DNA of 59,467 nucleotides from Deltaproteobacteria bacterium. Lineage in GTDB: Bacteria; UBA10199; SPLOWO2-01-44-7. Where the stretch lies: contig JAUSII010000092.1 of the NCBI GenBank assembly GCA_030648035.1, forward strand, positions 1 to 59,467, given 5' to 3'. Each line of letters starts with the position of its first letter. Position 1 is the first letter of the stretch. Under the pieces are notes generated by a model. The model had not been told where the DNA came from. It did no database searches and saw only the letters and a list, made by a program, of their open reading frames with translations. Position numbers and translations under genes: made by a program. Positions 9,750-19,596 of the stretch are shown piece by piece.

Positions 9750-10503
9750 AGAAAAAATAAAGAGGGGTGAGGTCACGGTCGGCTCCTGGCTGACGATTCC
9801 CAGCCCCGAAATAGCCGAGGTGATGGCCGGTCTCGATTTCGACTGGTTGACGATCGATTTGGAGCATTCTGTGATCGACTTCTCCACGGCCCAGGCGATG
9901 ATTCGCGCCATCGACTTGACGGGAAAGGCACCGCTGGTGCGCGTGGGGGTGAACGATCCCACCATTATAAAACGGGTGATGGATGCAGGGGCACACGGTG
10001 TCATTGTTCCAATGGTCAACTCGGCCGCAGAAGCAGAGGCCGCTGTATCTGCCGTCAAATATTCGCCGAAGGGGACCCGGGGGGTGGGGCTTGGTCGCGC
10101 GCAAGGATACGGAACCGCGTTTGAAAAATATAAAGGCTGGGTGAATGAGGGGAGTGTCGTGATTGTCCAGATTGAGCACATTCAGGCGGTAAAAAATATT
10201 GAGGAGATTTTATCGGTCGAAGGGGTAGACGGATTCATGGTCGGTCCCTATGATCTTTCCTCTTCGCTTGGAGTGCCCGGTGAATTTCAGCATCCGGAAG
10301 TTTTGAAGGCGATGGATAAAATCCGTTCGGCCTTCGACAAGTCCAAAGCTCTCCCCGGCTTTCATGTGATTGCCCCCGATCCGAATCAGGTCTTTGATAA
10401 AATCAGGGAAGGTTTTCGTTTTATCGCCTACAGCCTTGATACTTTGCTACTGGCAGAAACTTGCAAAGCGGGTCTTATGAAGATCCATTCGTTCCATCGT
10501 TAA
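9727..10503 (+). CDS. HpcH/HpaI aldolase family protein
   Basis: GSWLTIPSPEIAEVMAGLDFDWLTIDLEHS; GAHGVIVPMVN; GLGRAQGYG; VDGFMVGPYDLSSSLGVPG. Confidence 0.9.
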   Translation: MNTSKQLKEKIKRGEVTVGSWLTIPSPEIAEVMAGLDFDWLTIDLEHSVIDFSTAQAMIRAIDLTGKAPLVRVGVNDPTIIKRVMDAGAHGVIVPMVNSAAEAEAAVSAVKYSPKGTRGVGLGRAQGYGTAFEKYKGWVNEGSVVIVQIEHIQAVKNIEEILSVEGVDGFMVGPYDLSSSLGVPGEFQHPEVLKAMDKIRSAFDKSKALPGFHVIAPDPNQVFDKIREGFRFIAYSLDTLLLAETCKAGLMKIHSFHR

Positions 10504-10509
10504 TCCATA

Positions 10510-11505
10510 ATGAAAAATCCGATTAAAATTGCTGTTTATGGAACCGGAAGTATCGGCATGCGTCATCTTGAGGTGTTAAAGAGCATGGAAGGGATTGAAC
10601 CAATTGCAATTTCGAAGAGGCCCGGGAGATTTAAAAATCTTGAGGATATGGGATACAAGACCGCTCCCGATTTAGAGTCGGCGGCCAGGCTGGGTGTCGA
10701 ACTCTGCATTGTGGCGACCGACACCGCCTGCCATCTTCAAGACGGGCTTTGTGCCCTGGAATTGGGGATGGATGTTTTGATGGAAAAACCTCTCGCCAAA
10801 AATAGTTTGGAGGGTGCCGATCTGTTGAAGGCCTCCAAAAAAATGAAAAAAAAGATTTTTGTAGGGTGTGTGTTGCGGCAGGCTCAAGCCCTGAATATTT
10901 TTTGCGAGAAATTGCCTCAAGTCGGCAAAATTCATTCGGTCCATATTGAGTGCCAGTCCTATCTCCCCGATTGGAGAAAAGACCACCCCTATCGTGATTC
11001 TTATTCGGCGCGCAAAGAAGAAGGGGGCGTCTTGAGAGATCTGATCCACGAAATTGATTATGCCGGATCTATTTTTGGTTGGCCGGAAAAGTTGGAGGGG
11101 CATTTGGCGAATCTTGGAGTCTTGGGGATTGAGGCCGAAGAGAGAGCTGACTTGAGATGGGAAACAAAAGAAGGGGTGAGTGTTTTAATTTGCCTTGATT
11201 ACCTGACGAGAGTCCCCAGAAGAAAAATGAGGGCTTGTGGTGAAAAGGGAACTATCACATGGGACGGTATTCAAAAGACGGTTTTGCTGACGATCATTCA
11301 TCAAGATCCTCAATTGTTTGAAGCCCCCGAAGAAAACAATGCTCTCTATGCAAAACAGGCGATGGCTTTTATGGAGGCCTGTTTGCAGGGGAGTGCCACA
11401 AAGCTCGCAGACGGTGAGGAGGGGTTCAAAGCACTGGCCATCTGCGATGCGGCACGGTTGTCGTCACAATCACAAAAAACAGAAGTGGTTCATTATAAAA
11501 ATTAA
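10510..11505 (+). CDS. Gfo/Idh/MocA family oxidoreductase
   Basis: IAVYGTGSIGMRHLEVL; LMEKPLAKN; EGGVLRDLIHEIDYAGSIFG. Confidence 0.85.
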   Translation: MKNPIKIAVYGTGSIGMRHLEVLKSMEGIEPIAISKRPGRFKNLEDMGYKTAPDLESAARLGVELCIVATDTACHLQDGLCALELGMDVLMEKPLAKNSLEGADLLKASKKMKKKIFVGCVLRQAQALNIFCEKLPQVGKIHSVHIECQSYLPDWRKDHPYRDSYSARKEEGGVLRDLIHEIDYAGSIFGWPEKLEGHLANLGVLGIEAEERADLRWETKEGVSVLICLDYLTRVPRRKMRACGEKGTITWDGIQKTVLLTIIHQDPQLFEAPEENNALYAKQAMAFMEACLQGSATKLADGEEGFKALAICDAARLSSQSQKTEVVHYKN

Positions 11506-11509
11506 TTTT

Positions 11510-12157
11510 ATGCAAACGCTGATCGATATTTCGGTCCCCATTACTGAAAATATGGCCGTCTGGCCGGGTGCTCCCAGGACGGAGATCGGCTTTCGGCGTT
11601 CGATGGCGAAGGGGGACAAAAGCAACAACAGCAATCTTTTCATGAATTGCCACACCGGCACGCATGTGGATGCTCCGTTGCATTTTGTGGCGGATGGCAC
11701 TGCTGTGGAACAGATGTTGCTCGACAGCATGATTGGAGAGGCCTTTGTTGTCGACCTGTCAGCCCATCCAGAAATTGAAACCGATGATTTGGAAAAATTG
11801 TGGCCCCGTCGTCCGGTCAAGCGGGTATTGCTCAAGACAAGAAACTCCGCTTTATGGGAAACCAGAAGTCACGAGTTCGTAAGCGATTATTGTGCCTTGT
11901 CTCAAAAGGCCGCAGAATGGTTTTTGGAAAAAAGAGTGGCCTTGATTGGCATCGATTACCTCTCCATTCAAAAATTTGGCGATTCCCCGATTGTTCACGA
12001 ACTTCTTTTGAGCGCCGGGGTTGTGATTTTGGAAGGGATCAATTTGTCTGATGTGAACCAGGGATTTTATGAACTTTTTTGTCTTCCTCTGAATCTGGTC
12101 GGCGCGGAAGGCGCCCCGGCGCGGGCTGTTTTAAAATATACCGGAGAACCTATATGA
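11510..12157 (+). CDS. cyclase family protein (kynurenine-formamidase-like, PF04199 type)
   Basis: IDISVPITENMAVWPG...NCHTGTHVDAPLHF; real start ATG 11510. Confidence 0.8.
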   Translation: MQTLIDISVPITENMAVWPGAPRTEIGFRRSMAKGDKSNNSNLFMNCHTGTHVDAPLHFVADGTAVEQMLLDSMIGEAFVVDLSAHPEIETDDLEKLWPRRPVKRVLLKTRNSALWETRSHEFVSDYCALSQKAAEWFLEKRVALIGIDYLSIQKFGDSPIVHELLLSAGVVILEGINLSDVNQGFYELFCLPLNLVGAEGAPARAVLKYTGEPI

Positions 12158-13209
12158 CTTTAGACAACTCCCCCATTGTGCGCGAGGGACAGCTTCTCGA
12201 AAGAGCCATCTTTGTCGGAGGGTTGGGTGGGTGCGGAAAAACAATGCTGACGGCGATCATCGGTGGCTTTGACCGGGTGGAGATACAAAAATACAACTAT
12301 GTGATTGAAAATATATGCACCTTGCATCGGCTGGGCAAAGTGGGTGATGACGTGGCCTTTGCCATGATCCGGATGCAGACTGATCTCGACATTTATAACA
12401 TGATGATGTCGAGAGAGACAAATTTCAGATTCAGCGATTTGTCTTCTGTTTTTAAAAATCCCGGCAAATGGCGCTATTTCCGCCGCCTTTTTCAGGCCGG
12501 TGATGATGCCATTGTGGATCGGGTGAAAAATGAGCGCCCCATTTTGCATATCACCTTTCATGATCTGCTCCAGCACAGTCATCCTCTCTTGAAAGCGCTG
12601 GGCGAAAAGGCGAGGCTGTTGGAGCTGGTTCGGCACCCTTTGTATATGATCAAACAATGGTATAAAAATGTTGAGCAGTTCTACGACAACACTTTTAATC
12701 CGAGAGAATTTTCCATCCGCTTTCTTTATAAACAAAATTCTCTCCCCTGGTTTGTTTCGGGATGGGAAGAGGAATATTTGAAGATCACCAACAAAATGGA
12801 CCGGGTGATTTATATGATGCGCCATCATATTGAGGAGAGCAAACGATGCTATGAGGCGCTTTCCGAAAATGAGAAAAAACAGGTGATGATTATTTCTTTT
12901 GAGAATTTTGTCAAAAATCCGTGGGCCGACTTGGAAAAACTGGAGCATTTTCTGGACTCCAAAGTGACGAAGCGGACCTTGAAAGAATTGAAGAGGCAAA
13001 ACATTCCCCGAAAAATGCTGGCAGACGGGATCAACCTGAAAGTGTATCGAAAATACGGTTGGAAACCCTCTGATAAAAGACTTGGCGAGGCTGGGGAGCT
13101 TCAGGAAAGACGAAATTTTGCCGAAGAAAGAGCCAGCAGTGAAGGGATGCGCGTTTTGGACGCAATGTCAGCAAATTATGAAAAGGAATACTTTGACAGA
13201 AAAATCTAG
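12154..13209 (+). CDS. sulfotransferase family protein
   Basis: AIFVGGLGGCGKTML PAPS-loop-like motif; LLELVRHPLYMIKQWY. Confidence 0.65.
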   Translation: MTLDNSPIVREGQLLERAIFVGGLGGCGKTMLTAIIGGFDRVEIQKYNYVIENICTLHRLGKVGDDVAFAMIRMQTDLDIYNMMMSRETNFRFSDLSSVFKNPGKWRYFRRLFQAGDDAIVDRVKNERPILHITFHDLLQHSHPLLKALGEKARLLELVRHPLYMIKQWYKNVEQFYDNTFNPREFSIRFLYKQNSLPWFVSGWEEEYLKITNKMDRVIYMMRHHIEESKRCYEALSENEKKQVMIISFENFVKNPWADLEKLEHFLDSKVTKRTLKELKRQNIPRKMLADGINLKVYRKYGWKPSDKRLGEAGELQERRNFAEERASSEGMRVLDAMSANYEKEYFDRKI

Positions 13210-13210
13210 A

Positions 13211-13936
13211 ATGTTGGCGGTGATTCCTGCAAGAGGGGGCTCCAAAGGTTTGCCAGGGAAAAATATCCGCCCCTTTTCCGGAATTCCGCTGATTGCCCAT
13301 TCCATTTTAATGGCCAAGATGGCTCCAGAAATTGATCGGGTCATTGTGAGTACGGATGATGCGAAGATTGCCGAGGCGGCGAAAAAATTTGGCGCTGATC
13401 TTCCTTTTATGCGCCCGGCAGAATTGGCAAAAGATGACACTCCGATGTGGCCGGTACTTCGCCACGCACTTCAAATGGTGGAAGAAGGGAATGAAAAATT
13501 CAAATATCTTTTGCTTCTCGATCCGACTTCGCCTGGGAGAATTCCCGCAGATATTACCGGTGCGCTGGAAAAATTGGAGCAAAACCCGGACGCCGTCGGC
13601 ATCGTCGGTGTTTCCAAGCCTGAATTCAATCCGATTTGGCATTGCGTGGTGGAAAAAGAGGGGTGGATGGAACTTTTGATAAAGGGGGGTGGTAGCGCTT
13701 ATGGCCGTCGTCAGGATGTCCCCCCCGTCTATCGGATCAACGCTTCGTTGTATATATGGAAAACCTCTTTTATCCGTCAATGCAGTGAAAATTGGCTTGA
13801 AAATGGGAAGCATCTTCTTTATGAAATTCCGGAAGTCCGTGCTATCCACATTGACGATCTCCACGAATTTGAGCGGGCGGAGTTGCTTCTTAAACATAAT
13901 TTGATCTTTTTTCCATGGCTGACACAAACACTTTAA
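13211..13936 (+). CDS. acylneuraminate cytidylyltransferase (NeuA/LegF-like)
   Basis: MLAVIPARGGSKGLPGKNIRPFSGIPLIAHSI; LLLDPTSPGR. Confidence 0.85.
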   Translation: MLAVIPARGGSKGLPGKNIRPFSGIPLIAHSILMAKMAPEIDRVIVSTDDAKIAEAAKKFGADLPFMRPAELAKDDTPMWPVLRHALQMVEEGNEKFKYLLLLDPTSPGRIPADITGALEKLEQNPDAVGIVGVSKPEFNPIWHCVVEKEGWMELLIKGGGSAYGRRQDVPPVYRINASLYIWKTSFIRQCSENWLENGKHLLYEIPEVRAIHIDDLHEFERAELLLKHNLIFFPWLTQTL

Positions 13937-14853
13937 ATCTGTCTATTCCGTTCAAAGTTTCTCTTCCGCGAAGAATTCTGAAAAGAATTCGGGATGGGGG
14001 ACTTTTCAAATTTATCGTTTACACGTTTTTATTCCGCATCCTCGGTGATTCAAAAATAAGAAACCGGATGATCCGTTTTTTCAGGATGTGTGCGACCCGT
14101 TTGGGCATTTCGCAATGGGCCACACGAGTCAATGGTGTTCGAATATGGGTGGATCCCCGTGATTTTTGGGTCATGCGTGAATATGTTCTCAAGCCCAGAT
14201 ATAATCACGAAGAGATTGATCTGGTGCGTCGGTTGATACCACGCACGTTTGATATGATTGATATCGGTGCCAATTACGGGGTTTGGTCCTTTTCTTTGGA
14301 GAGTCATTTTTCAAAGATTTTTCTTATTGAGCCCAATCCGGATTGTGTGCGGTGCATTCAGAAAACGATAGCCGATCATCAATGGCCCCACCTTCGATTT
14401 GTTCCCGGAGCTTTGTCGGACAAAGACGGGGAGACCCTCTTTTTCCCCTCCAAAGATCATGCCGCTGATGGCAGAATTTATGATGCCAAAGATACCGGTC
14501 GTATGGGTGGCCTCTCTGTCAAGACGTTCTCTTTTGAAACATTTATTCGGGAATGCCGGTTAAAAAATCCCCGTCTGTTTATTAAAATGGATGTTCAGGG
14601 AGCGGAGCCCGGCATCATAAAAGGGATTGCCCCATTATTGGCCATATCAAAGGACATCCTTTTATACAGCGAATGTCAGGATGACATATTAAGATCGGCC
14701 GGATCCAGTGCGGATGAATATTTTGATCTTTTGAGCCGGTTTAATATAAAGCCGGTGGATGCTTTGGATTCTTTCAAAATAAAAGACTGGGCTTTTGCCA
14801 AAAATCTTGTTGCTCAAAAGAAAGCAAATTTATGGTTCCGATATCAGGCATGA
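13915..14853 (+). CDS. FkbM-family methyltransferase
   Basis: MIDIGANYGVWSFSLE...LIEPNPDCVRCI...LFIKMDVQGAEPGIIKG. Confidence 0.8.
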   Translation: MADTNTLNLSIPFKVSLPRRILKRIRDGGLFKFIVYTFLFRILGDSKIRNRMIRFFRMCATRLGISQWATRVNGVRIWVDPRDFWVMREYVLKPRYNHEEIDLVRRLIPRTFDMIDIGANYGVWSFSLESHFSKIFLIEPNPDCVRCIQKTIADHQWPHLRFVPGALSDKDGETLFFPSKDHAADGRIYDAKDTGRMGGLSVKTFSFETFIRECRLKNPRLFIKMDVQGAEPGIIKGIAPLLAISKDILLYSECQDDILRSAGSSADEYFDLLSRFNIKPVDALDSFKIKDWAFAKNLVAQKKANLWFRYQA

Positions 14854-15587
14854 AAACAATCCAACAACTCATGAATTTGAAAGGCCGCAAAGCCCTGGTG
14901 ACAGGGGGCAAGGGATTTATTGGAAGGGCCGTTTGCGAAACGCTTCAAGAACTGGAGGCCCAGGTCAAAATTCTGGATCTTCCGGAATGCGATTTAAAGG
15001 ATGAAAAAGCCACGCGTGATTTTGTGCAGAACGCCATCACCGAAATGAAGGGGCTCGACATATTGATCCACTGCGCCGCTTATGTCGGGACCACAAAGCT
15101 TCCCGGGTGGTCGTCTCCGTTTGAAGAACAGACCGTCAAAGCATGGGATGAGGCTTTGCGGGTGAATGTGACCTCCGCTTTTGTTGCGGTGCAGGAAGCC
15201 AAAAAAGCGCTAGAGGCCTCCGGGTGCGGTTCAGTTATTTTATTTAATTCCATTTACGGCGTTGTCGGTCCCGATATGCGTTTGTATGAAGGGACCGAGA
15301 TGCACAATCCGGTGGCTGGGGGTGTTTCAAAAGGAGGGTTGCTTCAATTGAGCCGTTACCTGTCAACGATACTGGCCCCCAAAGTTCGTGTGAATACGAT
15401 TTCGCCAGGGGGTGTCTGGAGAAAACAGCCGGAGGGTTTTCAGGAACGTTATGTCGCGCGCACGCCCTTAAAAAGAATGGCTACCGAAGAGGACATGAAA
15501 GGGGCTGTCGCCTATCTGGCCAGTGATTTGTCACGTTACGTTACCGGCCATAATCTGATGGTCGATGGAGGGTGGACAACATGGTAG
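14850..15587 (+). CDS. SDR-family oxidoreductase
   Basis: KALVTGGKGFIGRAV; GHNLMVDGGWT; ATGA overlap. Confidence 0.8.
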   Translation: MKTIQQLMNLKGRKALVTGGKGFIGRAVCETLQELEAQVKILDLPECDLKDEKATRDFVQNAITEMKGLDILIHCAAYVGTTKLPGWSSPFEEQTVKAWDEALRVNVTSAFVAVQEAKKALEASGCGSVILFNSIYGVVGPDMRLYEGTEMHNPVAGGVSKGGLLQLSRYLSTILAPKVRVNTISPGGVWRKQPEGFQERYVARTPLKRMATEEDMKGAVAYLASDLSRYVTGHNLMVDGGWTTW

Positions 15588-16747
15588 CAACGCCATATCG
15601 GATTCTGCTGGTGTCCAGCACCCGTGCCGATCTCGGCTATTTGCGGTTTGTCATCAAGGCCCTGCAAAAAAATCCGAATTTTAAAATTATTGTGACGGCC
15701 ACTTGCATGCATCTGGCTGCCTCTTCTGGAAAGACCATTCGTGAGTTTGAAGAGTTGGGCATTGAGGTGGATGAAAAGGTTGAGATGCTCCTCGATTCTG
15801 ATTCTCCCGCCGGTATCGCCAAATCAATGGGTATGGGCATTCTGGGCTTTGCTGATCTCCTCGATCGGGTTCGGCCGCAGGCGGTGATGGTCATGGGAGA
15901 TCGCTTTGAAATTTTGTCGGTCGCCGCCGCATGTCTCCCTTTTGCAATTCCGGTCATTCATTTTTCGGGAGGTGATCTCACGGAAGGGGTGATCGATGAT
16001 GCCATTCGTCACGCGGTCACCAAACTGAGTCATTTTCATTTTCCGGCAACAGAAGTGCATGCAAAACGTTTGCAACAAATGGGAGAGGAATCGTGGCGCA
16101 TTCGTGCGGTGGGCGAGCCCGCTCTCGAATTCTTAAGTCAGGAAACGCTTCTGACAAAAAAAGAATTGGAAAAAGATCTGGGATTTGCATTGGAGGATTC
16201 CACTCTGTTGGTGACCTTTCATCCAGAGACACTCGAAGCGGGAGACTCAAAGAGGCAAGTGGCCATTCTCACCCAAACCCTCTCCAAACTGTCTCTCCCG
16301 ACCATTATCACCGGTCCCAATGTCGACACCGGTTCTTCCGTCATTCGCGAAACGCTCAAAAATTTTGCAAAACAAAATCCGAAGACCCTTTATGTGGAAA
16401 ATCTTGGGCACAAAAGATATTTGAGTCTTTTGCAGTTTGTCGGTGCCCTGCTTGGAAATTCCTCGAGTGGTATTGTGGAGGCACCTTCTTTTTCACTTCC
16501 GGTGGTCAACCTTGGAACGCGGCAGAATGGGAGAATCAAGGGGGTCAACATTATCGATACGCCGATTGAAACAGAACGGATCATGTCTGCGGTGGAAAAG
16601 GCTCTCTCCGGGGACTTCAAAAAAACCCTGGTGGGGATGCAAAATCCCTATGGCGATGGCAATACCAGCGCTCGTGTTGAGGAAGCCCTGCTGGAATGGA
16701 TCCCCCGTTCTGCTGAAGCACTGCACAAGAAATTTACAGAAAAGTAG
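15581..16747 (+). CDS. UDP-N-acetylglucosamine 2-epimerase (hydrolysing), NeuC/LegG-like
   Basis: ILLVSSTRADLGYLRFVIKAL; VMVMGDRFEILSVA; IHFSGGDLTEGVIDDAIRHAVTKLSHFHF. Confidence 0.85.
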   Translation: MVATPYRILLVSSTRADLGYLRFVIKALQKNPNFKIIVTATCMHLAASSGKTIREFEELGIEVDEKVEMLLDSDSPAGIAKSMGMGILGFADLLDRVRPQAVMVMGDRFEILSVAAACLPFAIPVIHFSGGDLTEGVIDDAIRHAVTKLSHFHFPATEVHAKRLQQMGEESWRIRAVGEPALEFLSQETLLTKKELEKDLGFALEDSTLLVTFHPETLEAGDSKRQVAILTQTLSKLSLPTIITGPNVDTGSSVIRETLKNFAKQNPKTLYVENLGHKRYLSLLQFVGALLGNSSSGIVEAPSFSLPVVNLGTRQNGRIKGVNIIDTPIETERIMSAVEKALSGDFKKTLVGMQNPYGDGNTSARVEEALLEWIPRSAEALHKKFTEK

Positions 16748-16754
16748 TTCTTTC

Positions 16755-17831
16755 ATGCAATCAAAAATCCTCGATTTGAAACAGAGTGACACATGGGCCG
16801 CTTGCCTGGCAGAGTTTCCACGCGACAGGCAGGAACTTTTTTTCACACCCGGCTGGTATGAGGCCTTTGAACAAAAAGGGGATGGCAAAGCCCTCTGTTT
16901 TGTTTTTGAAAAAGAGGGAGATGTGGCCCTCTATCCTTTTTTGATGAACGATATAGGCCGTTATGACCCCGACTCTGTCATGGGGCGTTATTTTGATATT
17001 GAAGGAGCCTATGGCTACAATGGCGTTCTGGCGACGACGGCTTCCCCCTCTTTTGTCGGCCCCTTTCAAAAACATTTTCTGGAATTTTGCAGAGAGAGCC
17101 GCATTGTTGCCGAGTTCACCCGCTTTAATCCGGTTTTGAAGAACGAAGTCGTCTCCGATTATATGAAGATCATCCCTGTGAACGATAACATCATCGTCGA
17201 TCTGAAAATGTCTGAAGAAGATCTCTGGTTAAAATCCTATGACTATGCCGTGCGAAAAAGTGTCAACAAGGCGAAGAGAAATAATCTGAAAATGGTCGTC
17301 TCTGATGGTTGTACGGTCGCCTCCGGCGGTTATTTGGAGCAGTTTTTATCCATTTTTCATTCCACTCTGGACAGAAACCAGGCCACTCCGGAGAGCTATT
17401 TTGATCTTCATTATCTGCAAACTTTGAATAAAAATCTGGGTGAGAAGGCCCTCTATTTTTTCGCTCTGCTGGAGGACAAAGCCGTTTCGGCGGAACTGGT
17501 CCTTTTGTCTCCCAAAGGGGGCTATTCTTTTTTGGGCGGCACCCTTGCAGAGGCCTATGACTTCCGGCCCAATCATTTTTTGAAAGATCATCTGATCCGC
17601 CGGCTCAAAAAAAACGGCAAAGAATATTATTGTATCGGTGGCGGAAAAAAACGGGGGGATGGTATTTTCAAATACAAAAATTCCTTCGCGACAGATGGGG
17701 CACATCCTTTTTATATCGGCACCAAAGTGCATGATGAAGCAACCTATCATGACATTTGCAGTCGTTTTGCGGCAAGAAATCCGGAAAAAGCAGAACGCAA
17801 CAAAGATCTGATCTTCAAATATAAATTATAG
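16755..17831 (+). CDS. GNAT/FemAB-like acyltransferase
   Basis: YAVRKSVNKAKRNNL...YDFRPNHFLKDHLIRRLKKNGKEYYCIGGG...IFKYKNSFA; ATG 16755. Confidence 0.6.
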   Translation: MQSKILDLKQSDTWAACLAEFPRDRQELFFTPGWYEAFEQKGDGKALCFVFEKEGDVALYPFLMNDIGRYDPDSVMGRYFDIEGAYGYNGVLATTASPSFVGPFQKHFLEFCRESRIVAEFTRFNPVLKNEVVSDYMKIIPVNDNIIVDLKMSEEDLWLKSYDYAVRKSVNKAKRNNLKMVVSDGCTVASGGYLEQFLSIFHSTLDRNQATPESYFDLHYLQTLNKNLGEKALYFFALLEDKAVSAELVLLSPKGGYSFLGGTLAEAYDFRPNHFLKDHLIRRLKKNGKEYYCIGGGKKRGDGIFKYKNSFATDGAHPFYIGTKVHDEATYHDICSRFAARNPEKAERNKDLIFKYKL

Positions 17832-17839
17832 GAGAAATT

Positions 17840-18508
17840 ATGGCACCCTTTGATCCAACGTGGGAGGAAGTTTATCAAAATACCGGTTTCGGCGGCGGCT
17901 ATCCCGATCTGGAGTTGGTCCGCTTTGTGGCGAGAAATCTGTATTCAAAAGACCGCGCCTCAACCCGCATTCTGGAGGTCGGTTGCGGGGTGGGGGCCAA
18001 CTTGTGGTATCTCGCACGAGAGGGTTTTGATGTGACCGGACTCGATGGCTCCGCGACTGCGATCAAAAAATGTTCGGAGAGATTTAAAACACAGAATCTG
18101 AAAGGACATCTGGTCGTGGGAGATGCCTGTGCTCTTGATTTTCCCGATCATTATTTTGATGCCGTGGCCGATATCGAGTGCATCTATGCCAATACCTTGA
18201 GCGACATCCGCAAAATTTTAGGCGAGATCCATCGCGTCTTGAAACCCGGTGGACATTTTTTCTCGATGATGTTTGCCACAGAAACGCATGGATATGGATT
18301 GGGCAAAGAATTGGAGCCGAACACTTATGCCGAAATTCCAAACAGAATATTCGGGGGCCGCGGAATTGCCCATTTTTTTACCGAACCGGAAGTGAAAACC
18401 ATTTTGGAAGAGACCGGTTTCAAAAAGAGTGAAGTCAATTTTCTGTTTCGCTCCGAAAAACATCAGGGAGAACTCATCAAAGAATGGATCGTGCAGGCAC
18501 AGACATGA
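17840..18508 (+). CDS. class I SAM-dependent methyltransferase
   Basis: ILEVGCGVGANLWYLAREGFDVTGLDGS; HRVLKPGGHFF. Confidence 0.85.
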   Translation: MAPFDPTWEEVYQNTGFGGGYPDLELVRFVARNLYSKDRASTRILEVGCGVGANLWYLAREGFDVTGLDGSATAIKKCSERFKTQNLKGHLVVGDACALDFPDHYFDAVADIECIYANTLSDIRKILGEIHRVLKPGGHFFSMMFATETHGYGLGKELEPNTYAEIPNRIFGGRGIAHFFTEPEVKTILEETGFKKSEVNFLFRSEKHQGELIKEWIVQAQT

Positions 18509-19596
18509 AATATATTGGCGGTGATCTGGAGTTGGATCTGGATTACTTGAAGGCTCCCAAAACGGGTGGGGCGGAGTCCTTTTTTCATCTTGAAATGGCC
18601 CATGATTTTGTCTGGACCAGTCTCGGAGTGGATGCCTTGGCGCTGGCCCTCATCAATGAAGGGTTTGAAGCTGGTGATGAAGTCTGTTTGCCGGCCTATA
18701 ACTGCATGAAAGTGGCCGATGTGGTCGAAAATCTGAAAGGAGTTTGTCGGTATTATCCTGTCGCAGAAAATCTTCAGGTTTCTGCCGACGCACTTCTTGC
18801 GGAGGTTACGGAAAAAACGAAGGCGGTGATTTGGGTCAATTACTTTGGATTTTCAAAAACAGATTTTGAACTTTTGCAGGCCATCCGGGCGAAAAACAAA
18901 AATACGGCGATCATACTCGATTTTGCACAGGCCCTCTTTTCCATCGATAAAAAAATATTACAGAGTCCCTGTGTCGATTATATCGCAACCAGTTTTAGAA
19001 AATCACTCCCGGTTCCCGATGGGGCTCTGCTGATCTCCAATCACAAAAAAATAGATCGAAGGCATTTAAGTCCCTCGGTAAGGGGAATGGTTTGGGAGCG
19101 GGCGGCCGCAAAAATTTTCAAAGGGGTCTGGTTGAAAGAGGGTGGAAAATCGGAAGCGGCGGAAAAATTCTGTCTGGAATTGATCCATCATTCCGAAACC
19201 GCACTCGATGCGGGACAAAATTTGAGTGTCTCTTCCCGCCTTTCCCTCGAATATATTGAGAGAACCGATTTTGACACCATCGCCAAAAAAAGAAGAGAGA
19301 ACGCCCGTTTTTTATATCAACATCTGGATCAGAGTCTTTTTCTGTTTGATTTCGATTCTTCGGTTGTCCCTCTGGTCATCCCCATTTCGATTCCAGAAAG
19401 GGACCGTGTCAGGGTCGAGCTGATGCAGTCCCGTATTTTTCTTCCGGTCCATTGGCCCCTGGATGGGCGCATTGATAAACAACGTTTTGCGGCGGCCCAT
19501 CGGATGAGCGGCTCTCTCCTTGGCCTTGTTGTTGACCAGCGTTATGGAATGGAGCATATGCAATATCTGGTGGATGCGTTGAAAAAAATATTATGA
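18505..19596 (+). CDS. DegT/DnrJ/EryC1-like PLP-dependent protein
   Basis: ALALINEGFEAGDEVCLPAYNCMKVADVV; ATSFRKSLPVPDGALL putative PLP-Lys segment. Confidence 0.65.
   Translation: MKYIGGDLELDLDYLKAPKTGGAESFFHLEMAHDFVWTSLGVDALALALINEGFEAGDEVCLPAYNCMKVADVVENLKGVCRYYPVAENLQVSADALLAEVTEKTKAVIWVNYFGFSKTDFELLQAIRAKNKNTAIILDFAQALFSIDKKILQSPCVDYIATSFRKSLPVPDGALLISNHKKIDRRHLSPSVRGMVWERAAAKIFKGVWLKEGGKSEAAEKFCLELIHHSETALDAGQNLSVSSRLSLEYIERTDFDTIAKKRRENARFLYQHLDQSLFLFDFDSSVVPLVIPISIPERDRVRVELMQSRIFLPVHWPLDGRIDKQRFAAAHRMSGSLLGLVVDQRYGMEHMQYLVDALKKIL

Noticed and set aside
16437-16754. N-terminal extension of the 16437-17831 ORF
   Set aside because: Overlaps the 3' end of the NeuC/LegG-like gene in another frame; the FemAB-like start is ATG 16755.
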